From the NCBI GenBank assembly GCA_003573635.1, contig QUTJ01031627.1:1-13695 (forward strand): 13,695 bases of DNA, in the 5' to 3' direction. Position numbers and translations under genes: made by a program. Shown here in pieces: positions 1 to 7,400 of this stretch. The notes below the pieces were generated by a model. The model ran no database searches and was not told the DNA's origin. It was given only the letters and a program-made list of their open reading frames with translations. The stretch comes from Goniomonas avonlea (Eukaryota > Cryptophyceae > Goniomonadida > Goniomonadaceae). Every line of letters starts with the position of its first letter. Positions within the stretch are counted from its first letter, which is position 1.

Positions 1-144
1 TATCGCCGTTTTAACGAGATGCCTCACGGTTTCTCTTCCTCTTGTCTGCGGGTTTATGCGTGCGACTCAGTGCAACTTTCCTACTTGTCGCACATCCGCT
101 CCTCCCGAACAGCCCCGTCAGCTACTCTCTAACAGCCCCGTCAG
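1..144 (+). other. probable intron end with duplicated splice-acceptor block
   Basis: The 14-nt block AACAGCCCCGTCAG occurs twice, at 108-121 and 131-144, 23 nt apart. Each copy contains two AG acceptors, giving four candidate 3' splice sites. In the frame of the downstream exon a TAA at 130-132 blocks read-through, so the acceptors at 135 or 144 are the usable ones and both keep frame. Positions 1-107 show no convincing coding frame; an upstream exon could exist but cannot be supported. Confidence 0.4.
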
Positions 145-519
145 GTGTATTTCCTCCGTAACCTCGGACGACCCGGCGGCGTGCACCCTCGGCAGGTCCT
201 TGCCAAGTACAACGCTCGCCTCGGGCGGCCCACTGCCAAGCAGCAGGAGGCGCTCCAGCAGGCTTGCAAGGACATCATGGCGGTCCCGTTCTACCCCCAG
301 CTGTTCGCTCGCCTGGGTGTGCCTTGTCCCGCCAAGGATGCTATGGACCAGATGCTGCGTACAGCGGTGCGTAACTCGGAGGCCAAGGGGTACCACGGTG
401 GTGGGGGACCTCGCGGTGGTGGCTACAGCAGTTATGGTGGTCCTCAGAAGATGGCTCGAGGTGGAGGCAGTCGTAGGGGCAACCAGTATTTTGCCGACCA
501 GGACCCTCGCTATCGCTGA
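136..519 (+). CDS. 3'-terminal exon of unrecognised protein with Gly/Arg-rich tail (partial)
   Basis: The visible coding part is about 124-128 codons, ending in TGA at 517-519. An in-frame stop (TAA at 130-132) lies just upstream, so this is an internal-to-terminal exon entered by splicing. Two in-frame acceptors are possible: after AACAG (exon from 136, adding Pro-Arg-Gln) or after GTCAG (exon from 145, starting Val-Tyr-Phe-Leu-Arg). The first ~75 residues form a compact helical-looking stretch (for example LAKYNARLGRPTAKQQEAL, then DIMAVPFYPQLFARLG). After it comes a Gly/Arg/Tyr-rich tail (GGGGPRGGG, YSSYGGPQ, ARGGGSRRG) ending in DQDPRYR. RGG-type tails are common in RNA-binding proteins, but I do not recognise the folded part, so RNA binding is only inference. 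It is convergent with the ankyrin gene, 134 bp between stops. The upstream exons lie outside or in the first 135 bases. Confidence 0.6.
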   Translation, partial: PRQVYFLRNLGRPGGVHPRQVLAKYNARLGRPTAKQQEALQQACKDIMAVPFYPQLFARLGVPCPAKDAMDQMLRTAVRNSEAKGYHGGGGPRGGGYSSYGGPQKMARGGGSRRGNQYFADQDPRYR

Positions 520-559
520 TCTCCATCCGAAAAAAAACATCATCTGTACAATAATACAA

Positions 560-575
560 TTGTTTATTTATTTTG
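560..575 (-). terminator. overlapping polyadenylation signals for the ankyrin gene in a convergent 3' region
   Basis: On the minus strand the AT-rich patch at 563-572 reads AATAAATAAA, two overlapping AATAAA hexamers about 80 nt past the ankyrin stop codon. On the plus strand an AATAAT-like element at 550-555 lies about 30 nt past the stop of the upstream gene. The two convergent transcripts therefore probably overlap in their 3' ends. Confidence 0.4.
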
Positions 576-653
576 TTTTGGTGGTTTATTTTGTTTGGTG
601 GTTTGGTTATTTAGTTGTTTGGTGATTTCCCACTGTGGTTGTGGAGTTTTCAT

Positions 654-1381
654 TCAGAAACCAAAGTTCATGTTGATTGGAGGCTTGTCCGCCAGACGTG
701 CGAACTCGCCATGCACCGAACCTGCGATGGTGTGGTCGACTCGGATTATGGGCACTGGCTCTGGTACAACCGTGTCAAACATTGGTGGGAGAGACATCAG
801 ATATTCTCGAACTTGTCCCTCGGAAAAATCAAGTGCTGTCTTCCCATCTTTGCTTCGGGCGCTTGGATCCGCCCCACACAAGATGAGCAGTTTGATCGCC
901 TTCAAATGACCATTCTTTGCGGCCTGATGCAAAGGAGTGAACCCCAACGGAGTGCACTCGTTTAAATCTGCAGAGTGGTGCAGCAACAAGCGAATGCAAG
1001 GGCGACTTCCGCAGCCTGCCGCATGCAACAGGGGAGTGAATCCATTCAGGACAACGTCCACATGAGCCTCGTTTCGAAGAAGAATCTCAACAATGTTGTC
1101 GTGTCCATTTTTCGCAGCTGAATGAAGGGCGTATTCTTTCTCTTCCTGAGAGGCATGGAGCTTTGGAGAGTGCAGAATCTCGACCACACGTTGAAAGAGA
1201 CCCAATCGCGCGGCTGAGCGAAGCAAGGCGGGTGTCAGTCAATGTGGCGGATGTACCTGCATCAATGGTACCCACCTTCCACAAGGTTACACCGCTCACT
1301 AACATCGAACTTTCCAGTCTCGTCGCTAGAGCTTCTCAACAGCTGAGCGCGGCGAGCTGCCGTCGTCAGAGAGGACGTCAT
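654..1381 (-). CDS. ankyrin-repeat protein, two exons, ~221 aa
   Basis: Model: exon 1 1381-1276, intron 1275-1214 (62 nt, donor GAAG/GTGGGT, acceptor CGCTCAG, branch-like TTGAC), exon 2 1213-654, stop at 656-654. The splice is phase 1 and gives 666 nt. The start ATG at 1381 has A at -3. Exon 2 carries three clear ankyrin repeats with diagnostic residues: ALHSAAKNGHDNIVEILLRN, then GFTPLLHAAGCGSRPCIRLL, then GFTPLHQAAKNGHLKAIKLL, each followed by a hairpin such as GADPSA. A degenerate half-repeat (AARLGLFQRVVEIL) precedes them, and DGKTALDFSEG starts a final cap. The C-terminal ~45 residues are unrelated. An alternative start (ATG 1305) with donor CAG/GTACAT at 1256 (43-nt intron) is also phase-compatible. 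Ankyrin repeats mediate protein binding; no enzymatic domain is present and no partner can be named. It is divergent from the C2 gene. Confidence 0.85.
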
Positions 1382-1519
1382 CGTCGGTTCAGAGAATTCC
1401 AACCGGCTTTTAGCGCGTGTCGTTAACGGGTGAAAGGCTAACAAAGTTCATTAACGTGATCTTATCTGGACCTGGACTGTATGACCCGGAACGCATCGAG
1501 TTTGCGCACCGAACACAAC
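1382..1519. promoter_or_regulatory. short shared promoter between ankyrin and C2 genes
   Basis: Only 138 bp separate the two start codons (about 99 bp if the upstream in-frame ATG at 1481 of the C2 gene is used). Both core promoters and 5' leaders must lie here or inside the genes. No TATA box was recognised. Two TTAACG-type words (GTTAACG near 1422, ATTAACG near 1451) are the only repeated short elements I noticed; any role for them is speculation. Confidence 0.4.
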
Positions 1520-2942
1520 ATGACGGAAGTGCCAGGGTATCTCGAGGTGCAAGGTCAGTGACAGCGAACCTCCTTGCTTTTGAGTTCACACTCTCGTGAC
1601 AGTGATTGAAGGGCGGAGCTTTAAGAGCAAAGAGATGTTTGGGACCATGTCGCCCTATATCCGCGTTCAGGTCGGATCCGAAGTTCGTCGAACCCGGCCC
1701 TCAAACAAAGGCGGATTGGACCCCAAATGGGACGAACCTCTGACGTTCAAGATTCCTGCCAAAACCTCTGTGTTTGTTGCGGAGGTAAGGAACCTGTTCT
1801 CCTCCTTCTCGTTTTGATTCTTTTTCCAGGCGTACAACCAAAACAACGACGCCTTCATTGGTGCGAACCGCAATATCTCCGTCCACACTGCTGTGGCACA
1901 AGGGTGCGGCTTCGGTAGCTTCTATGCTCATTCACCTGACTTTGTTTCGTAGACAAGAGGAACTGTGGAGTGACTTGTTCGGCAAGAGCGGAAAATCTCA
2001 TGGCCAAATCCGGCTTCGTATCAAGTACACCCCAGAGGTGAGAACATGTCATATATTTTTTGCGTCGCTGACAACATTTCAGGGAGGAGCACCCAAAGCA
2101 GCTGCGCCACCGCCCGCACAGAACCTGTACCCCCCTTCCGCCCCGCCCGCGCCACAGCCCCAGTACAACCCTGCGTTCCAGCCCCAGCAAGTGCGTCTTG
2201 AATTGGAATTCTTTTCTGGAATTAAACGTTTTTCGCAGCCGGCGTATGCTGCGCCACCAGCGGCACCCGCGGCACCCGCGGCACCCGCGGCACCCGCGGC
2301 ACCCCCCCCACCCCCTGCTCAACCTTACGCGCCTCCCACACAACCCTATGGGCAACCACCCCCCGCCCAACCGTACGCGCCTCCGGCACAACCCTATGGG
2401 CAACCACCCGCTGCAGCTGCGCCTCCCCAACCGTATCAACCAGCGCCTGCATACCCGCAGCCTCCCCACCCGGCACCCCAGTACTACCCTCCCGCACCGA
2501 TGCAGGTACGCATGCTTGCATGCATGCATACGTCCCGCCCACCAACAACGTCGTAAGGGCCGCGCACCTCATGGGGGGTGAGCCTCGTGCGGACGAGGGG
2601 TCAAGGACAGAGAGGCAGAGAGGCAGAGGCAGAGGGAGAGGGAGGAGAGGGAGGGGAGGGTGAAGAGAGAGGGAGGGGAGGGGAGGGAGAGGGGAGGGAG
2701 AGGGAAGGGGGAGGAGTGCAGGTATCTAACCAACTGTGCAGGCGCCGCCTCCGCCAATGTACGCGCAGCCTGCCCCTTACATGATGCAGCCCCAAGTCAT
2801 CTTGATGGATCACCACGGCCACCACGGCCACCACGGCCATCACGGCCATCACGGCCATCACTTTGGCAGCATATTCGGCCATCACGGCGGTCACCATGGC
2901 GGCCATCACGGCCATCACGGCCATCACGGCCATCATCATTAA
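1520..2942 (+). CDS. C2-domain protein with Pro/Gln/Tyr-rich middle and His-Gly tail, seven exons, ~316 aa
   Basis: Exons: 1520-1553, 1603-1784, 1830-1903, 1953-2037, 2083-2190, 2239-2505, 2742-2942. Introns are 49, 45, 49, 45, 48 and 236 nt, all GT-AG with matching phases; the CDS is 951 nt. Residues 1-125 are a C2 domain: YLEVQVIEGRSF, SPYIRVQVG, GGLDPKWDEPLTF, NDAFIGANR, GQIRLRIKYTPE. Known C2 domains bind membranes, often through Ca2+. Here the usual loop-1 aspartates are absent (SKEMFGTMSPY) and loop 3 has Asn in most acidic positions (YNQNND), so Ca2+-independent binding is likely. Residues ~126-270 are rich in Pro, Gln, Ala and Tyr, with AAP repeats and a tandem 16-residue QPYAPP...QPYGQPP unit. 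The last ~45 residues are His-Gly repeats (HHGHHGHH) that could bind metal. ATG 1520 has a good context (A at -3); an in-frame ATG at 1481 would add 13 residues. Confidence 0.85.
2262..2415 (+). repeat. coding tandem repeats in the C2 gene (Ala-Ala-Pro 9-mer and 48-nt QPYAPP/QPYGQPP unit)
   Basis: A 9-nt unit GCGGCACCC is repeated about five times near 2265-2310 and encodes Ala-Ala-Pro. It is followed by two copies of a 48-nt unit, starting at 2320 and 2368, encoding QPYAPP(T/A)QPYGQPP plus two linker residues. Both preserve the reading frame of exon 6. Confidence 0.85.
2506..2741 (+). repeat. last intron of the C2 gene, filled by a GA-rich purine tract
   Basis: Donor CAG/GTACGC and acceptor ACTGTGCAG restore the frame between MQ and APPPPM. 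At 236 nt it is about five times longer than the other introns of this gene. The excess is almost entirely a strand-asymmetric GAGAGG/GGGAGG purine tract at about 2608-2718, preceded by a GCATGC-rich palindromic patch at 2510-2530. An internal GTGCAG/GTATCT at 2716-2726 could act as an alternative acceptor or donor. Confidence 0.75.
2808..2942 (+). repeat. His-His-Gly coding minisatellite
   Basis: Nine-nucleotide units (GGCCATCAC and GGCCACCAC) repeat in frame and encode Gly-His-His. They are interrupted once by Phe-Gly-Ser-Ile-Phe-Gly near 2863-2878, and end in His-His-His and TAA at 2940-2942. The array is too short and too coding-like to be a CRISPR array. Confidence 0.85.
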
Positions 2943-2993
2943 TCCTGAGATATCGGTCCCGACCACGGGTCCCCAGGGCGGCCGGCCATTCAC

Positions 2994-3037
2994 GGCCATC
3001 AAGGCCATCATCATTGATCTTGAAGATATTTCGCCCG
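2994..3037 (+). repeat. decayed duplicate of the His-tail exon end
   Basis: The segment matches 2920-2961, which spans the stop codon and first 3'UTR bases of the C2 gene: GGCCATCATCATT is shared exactly, then AATCCTGAGATAT versus GATCTTGAAGATAT. The two lie about 75 nt apart in direct orientation, indicating a local tandem duplication followed by divergence. Confidence 0.6.
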
Positions 3038-3149
3038 TTGCCACAGATGTGCGACTGTACCGCAACGATACCGGACCACAGTGCCCCTGGACTAGCCGAT
3101 AGATCCTCGATAAAATGTTTGAAATGTGACGATCCGCGCTCACCCATGG

Positions 3150-3610
3150 AGAGAGGGAGCGATCGAGGCTGCAGAGAGGGAGCTAAAAAGTACCTGCCAC
3201 AACAACCTTTGCGTGAGTCAAACTTTGACACAATCTCGTGAACGTAATCTGCAGCCTCAATCAAGTTGTGCACACACCTCACACACAGTGCATCCTCGCC
3301 ATTCCCGACCTCGTCGAACAATCACTGCAAATCACAACGAGGAGAAAGTTTGACGCACGCAAAGGTTGTTGTGGCGGGTATTTTTGATCTCCCTCGCTCC
3401 AGCTCTCCACGGCCTCTCTCGCTCCCTCTCTCCATCTCTCCACTCCCTCCCTCCCCACTCTGTCCTCCTCAATCAAGTTGCGCACTGCACACACCTGGCG
3501 CACTGTGCATCCACGCCATTCCCGACCTCGTCGAAAAATCAAGGACAGAGTTGAGAGAGGGAGCGGGAGAGAGTGGAGAGGGAGCGAGACTCTGGCTGCG
3601 AGAGAGGGTG
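3150..3610. repeat. foldback array: inverted and direct repeat units in alternation
   Basis: The arm 3175-3226 and the arm 3346-3397 are inverted copies, about 46 of 52 positions matching; the core of the right arm begins AAAGTTTGACGCACGCAAAG. Between them lies unit D1 (3255-3324). After the right arm lies a second direct copy, D2 (3468-3542); both share CCTCAATCAAGTTG and a CGCCATTCCCGACCTCGTCGA core. D2 is followed by AGGACAGAGT plus GAGAGGGAGCG-type purines (3542-3600), an inverted copy of the pyrimidine stretch 3400-3467. The order is arm, D1, inverted arm, D2, arm. No transposase, target-site duplication or terminal signature of a known family was recognised. Confidence 0.65.
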
Positions 3611-4095
3611 GAGAGCGGGAGGAGAGAGGGAGCGCGCAGACTACAGTCTGGCAACGAAACAACGGAAACACAGGTGGACCCCAGGAACTGCAGCCACAGC
3701 CTGTCAGGCAACGAACGGTGTATTCACAACGGAAAAACAAGGGTGGGCCCTCCTGCCCACCGTAGACAGAGGGCACCGCGACATAAGGGGCGTGTCGCAA
3801 TCTACTAACGGTCCAGAGGGTCCGTCAATGTCAAACCAAACAAATCAACAGACGTTATGAACATTATGAACAGAGGTGGACTATATGAACAAAGCCACCG
3901 TCCGAGTACGGACGGCTTGATAACACATGTGCAGCTAACGCAATATCATCTGAACTACCTAATGAATGACTACCTAATGAAACACATTTAGCTTTCGAGA
4001 AACGAAACCCGGTGAGCGGGGGTGCGGAAATAAAATAAGGTGCAGTGGCGTGCAGTGTCCATGGCTTAGTCACTTGTGTGAGCGCGGGTGCCGAA

Positions 4096-4137
4096 GTTGG
4101 GCTTGCCGGCCCAACAAAAGGGCGGTTCACCCGCCCT
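4096..4137. other. two adjacent perfect short hairpins
   Basis: GTTGGGC (4096-4102) pairs with GCCCAAC (4109-4115) around a 6-nt loop. Immediately after AAA, AGGGCGG (4119-4125) pairs with CCGCCCT (4131-4137) around TTCAC. They sit about 300 nt beyond the stop codon of the minus-strand CHAT gene. A role in 3'-end structure is possible but not shown. Confidence 0.45.
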
Positions 4138-4179
4138 ACGACTCACGGAGTGTCATAAACGGTGCCCGCAACCGAAGTA

Positions 4180-4431
4180 TTTCGCGGTGAATCGCGGTGG
4201 ATCATGGTGGACTTCTATTCTTAATGTGTATTGTGGGTTTGAGTCGGTGGGTTGTGGTGCGTTGTGGTGAATTGTGGTGTGCGGAAATCTTTAGTCAATC
4301 GTGGTGAATCGTGGTGAATGGCGGCGTGCGGATGCGGTAAAGTCCGTATGTACACAAACATGTGGCGCGTCAATGTGGTGCGTCAATCGTGGTGAATGGT
4401 ATGCCGGTGCTGAAGTCCGTATGTACACAAA
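4180..4431 (+). repeat. GTGGTGAAT-type repeat field with a ~50-nt direct duplication
   Basis: Short words ATCGTGGTGAAT, GTGGTGCG and GTGGATC recur from about 4180. A larger direct repeat runs from 4294 to 4358 and from 4382 to 4431: both begin GTCAATCGTGGTGAAT and end AAGTCCGTATGTACACAAA. The second copy ends only 3 nt from the stop codon of the CHAT gene (minus strand), so the repeats form its immediate 3' flank or 3'UTR. Confidence 0.7.
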
Positions 4432-4434
4432 GTA

Positions 4435-7400
4435 TCAGCAGCAACGCCGGAAAGACGGTGGGGGGGATGACATGGGAGAACCCAAGGGCGCCGGGGGTGG
4501 GGTCGGAGGGCTGTGCGCGAAAGCGCCGGACGGAGTCGTCATCGGCCCCAGCGCTGGAGACGAGCCGGGGGAGGTGTGCGGGGAAGAATGGGGCGAGGAG
4601 TGGAGGACGAAGCCTCCCCAGGTTTTAGGGTGGGGGTCTTGTTGACGGAGCTCGCATTGGGCGCCACGTAGTGCCTGGGTGAGCGCGGTCAGATGTTGCC
4701 GCTACGTCCCCCCCCCCCCCCCCCCNCCCCCGAGCATGCCGAGCAAGCGTGGTTCTTGAGATCTGAATTGCTCCATTCCATTGCCCGTTTCGCGCTCCCC
4801 CTCTCCCTCTCCCACTCTGCGTGTGTGTGTGTGTGTGTCGCTCGCTCTGTGGCGCTGTCACTCGCTCTGTTACTCTCACTCACTCACTCCTCACTCTCTC
4901 TCACACACACACTCGGTCGGGAGAGAGGTGGGAGTGGCAAGAGCAGCAAGGGCTCCTCCTGTAACAGACAGCTGAGCGCGTATTGCATGAAAACACACCT
5001 GCTGAGGAGTCTCCGCCGCCGCAAGCCGACGCGTGAACGCTCGCAGAAACAACTGCGCGGTGTCTTGCTTCACGCCCCAGAGACATGTTAGAACCATGCC
5101 CCCACTGGCGCCTCCCGCATCCACAGGGAGGGATAAGGTGTGCAGTGCCTCGCCGCGGCAGCCACCTGGTCAAAGTCAGAACCAGGTTCGGTGTAGGTAG
5201 GGAGGGGAGGACAGACACAGGCAGAGACGTCGCGGGGACGGGCTCAACGGGGGCAGGCACGGGGACAGGCTCGCTCTCAACAACGGCTTCAACGAGCACG
5301 CATCCTCGAGCAACGGAGACACAAGCAGAGACACGGAGACACCATGGAACAAGAGTGGGGGGGACAGGGACACGCAGGGACACAGAGGGGACACCACAAC
5401 GCACCAGCCATCGAGGGCATCGGGACAAGATTGGGGGACATCGCCGCAGACACTGACACCCGTTGTGAGCAAGGGGGCAGTGGTGGAAGAGCACTGGCAG
5501 GCAGTGAGATCAGCGGGGGAGCGCTGGCACTGGCAGCTGCGGCGACGGACGGAAGCGCAGGAGAGCGTGGAGGTAGGCAGGGAGGAGGCGTGGGCAGGTC
5601 CAGGGCGGTGGTGACGTGGTGGACGCTCCACTCGTCGATGATCTAAAAACGCATGAGTTAGTCTCGATGAAAAATGTGAGGCAATCTTATGAGACAAGGT
5701 GTTGTCTTGGGAGAACAGAGGAAGTTATGTTGTGGACATGTGCGTTGTGTCAGAGTCTGGGGATGCGCACCTGCCACCCGCGTTGCGGACTGTTTGCTTC
5801 TTCGAGCTCTTGGGAGGGTTGCGCTGGTGACACAGGCAGAATTCCGAAGGGAAGGCCTCGCAGTGCTCCGTCGGGAGCGACAACTAATTGTCTCTGGTGA
5901 GTCGCTGCGGTGGCCAAGTCAAGACGAGGATAGTGACACATTGTACGTCGCAGCTCGATTTTCATCGCAACGCAACATCCAGTTCCATGTCTTCACCTCT
6001 TCAACGCTGGTTCGGCACACAAGATCACGCCCAAACTAGCCTTAGAGCCTCTGGCAACTCAGCGCTCAGTTCTCAGCTCCCACACAACTCCCACAACTCC
6101 CTCTCCCCCCCCTCTCAGCATACCCAAAGAACACAAGGTGACGCACAGGTCGAAGAAGGCAGATACGGCATTGCGGGATCCACGAGCAGCTCTCGGAGGC
6201 GGCGACCTGCCTCAAGCCAGCCTTGTCCATCAGGGACCTCAGCAGGGTCCGGATACGGCGAAACGGCGTTGGACGCATCGAAATGCAACGCGGCACGGAG
6301 CGTGAAGACCCCGGCGTCGATCGCGTACGAGGGGCCCAGACCGACGAGGACAGGGGCTTGGAGGCCAGGGGCGAGGACAAACACGAGATAGCACCGGACA
6401 CCAACGGGGAACGCGACGTTTGGAGGGAGGTCGCAGTGGCAGGGGCAGCTGCGAGGGACGTTGGCATCTTGCACGCTTGCAACAGCGACAGGGAGCTGTC
6501 AGGGAGGCGCAGAGAGAATCTTCGTGCCTTCTACACAAGAACACACTGACACGCACACGGCTGGACTCACCGGCAGACCGAAGGAGAGACGCTGGCCGAG
6601 GTATCGCAGAAGCAGTTGCAGGTGATCTCACTGGGGCTTGAGTCCTCCACCTCACGCAGGTCAACGAACTCCACGTACTCGAGGAGACAACCTGCATGCG
6701 CGAGTGACGATCTGCCATCTCTCATTGGAATTAAGCGATCCGCATTCCGAGCCATTGCTGCGCAAGTTTGAAAATCTCCAGCTTGTCTACTCGCAGAAAC
6801 CTCTGATTGATGGCCATCATGCTCACGAACTGGGATTGTGGTGCACCCACCGCCATCAGAGAGAGCTGCTGTCGCGGCATCTGCTTCCCCCTCATCAGCG
6901 AAGGATGATGCAGTCGACCCAGAAGGGGGCGGAGGCGGTGGCGACTGCAAAAAAAACTGGTTAACACTCATGGAAGTGCACGTGAACACGCACGCGCACG
7001 GCAGACACATCACGAATGAGCACATGTTTGAGCTTGTGTCCAATGGTTGCGGGGTGGAGCAAGGTGCAAGGTGTGGAAATTGAGCCTACCAACGCAGGAA
7101 CAACAACTCACCCGCATTGCCATATCCAGAATCGGAGGCAGCGCCGAAGAAGGCGTCATCATCATTGTCGGGTCAGTCGAGACAGCCTCGAGCACAGCGT
7201 CATCCAAATGCTCGACCTCAGCACTGTAGTCGTCATCGGGGTCGACGTGAGCATCCAGCTGCTCTTCCTGGCAGAGCTGCAGCCACCATTCGTCATCCTC
7301 ATGGTCATGGTCCGCAAGACCCTCGGTGCCCCACGCGAGTGCGAACGAGCTGGTGGGACGTGCCTTCTGCACGGGAAGAGGAGTGAGTACAGAAGCACAG

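Larger units (their letters stand above)
2943..4434. other. intergenic region between two converging genes
   Basis: I support no gene in these 1.5 kb. It contains a decayed second copy of the 3' end of the His-repeat exon (~2994-3037), a foldback array of repeats (3150-3610), a 13-nt direct repeat (ACTACCTAATGAA at 3954 and 3969), two adjacent hairpins (4096-4137) and a GTGGTGAAT repeat field (~4180-4431). The stretch 3610-3950 shows nothing I can interpret. The open frames here are repetitive or end abruptly and lack splice-supported continuation. Confidence 0.6.
4435..6626 (-). other. exons 13-18 of the CHAT gene: CHAT domain and Ser/Pro tail
   Basis: Order of recognisable CHAT elements: a beta-rich start (GVRCYLVFVLAPG, exon 14), a helix (WLEAGRRLRELLVDPAMPYL), the hallmark strand-turn (QLVVAPDGALRGLPFGILP, exon 15), IIDEWSVHHVTTALDL (exon 16), NLVPMPSM joined to AGGCRGEAL (exons 16/17), LTCLWGVKQDTAQLFLRAF (exon 17) and TPQQ/ALRGAQCELRQQ plus HPKTWGGFVL (exons 17/18). 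The last pair matches the family ending ALR-x-AQ ... HP-x-x-W-x-x-F. Where active CHAT proteins read LVVLSAC, this one reads LVPMPSM, and the expected HG segment is missing, with an Ala/Pro-rich run (SVAAAASASAPPLISLPASA) in that interval. The tail (SPHSSPHTSPGSSPALGP) is probably disordered. Confidence 0.78.

Noticed and set aside
118-543. 141-codon minus-strand frame opposite the first gene
   Set aside because: Low-complexity Thr/Ser/Leu composition explained by the Gly/Arg-rich tail on the plus strand.
1855-2529. 224-codon Arg/Gly-rich open frame on the minus strand
   Set aside because: It is the antisense of the Pro/Gln/Ala-rich exons and small introns of the C2 gene; its composition is explained by the opposite strand.
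2808-2942. Short regular repeats considered as a CRISPR array
   Set aside because: The 9-nt units have no spacers and encode Gly-His-His in frame at the end of a gene.
2601-3143. Minus-strand frame rich in Met-Ala-Val repeats
   Set aside because: It is the antisense shadow of the His-Gly repeat plus the purine tract.
2797-3321. 174-codon minus-strand frame starting near a DEVGNGEDA motif
   Set aside because: The first ~40 residues look coding-like, but the rest is antisense of His repeats, it begins at a TTG just after a stop, and part of it is repeated nearby; kept only as a finding.
3279-3800. 173-codon minus-strand frame and its plus-strand counterpart (3266-3808)
   Set aside because: Both lie across repeat arms and GA/CT-rich sequence, with no domain and no splice support.
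4301-4645. 114-codon plus-strand frame with repeated VNRGEW
   Set aside because: It overlaps antisense to the last CHAT exon and the GTGGTGAAT repeats, whose minus-strand frame matches the CHAT C-terminus.
4891-5124. Ending the CHAT gene at the TGA inside the microsatellite
   Set aside because: The alternative splice to 4674 restores the family ending ALR-x-AQ ... HP-x-x-W; read-through ends in repeat-encoded CVCERE.
6239-6718. 159-codon minus-strand frame rich in Arg/Ser/Pro
   Set aside because: It is out of frame with exons 12-14; a different phase path gives LQLLLRYLGQRLSFGLP followed by a beta-rich CHAT start.
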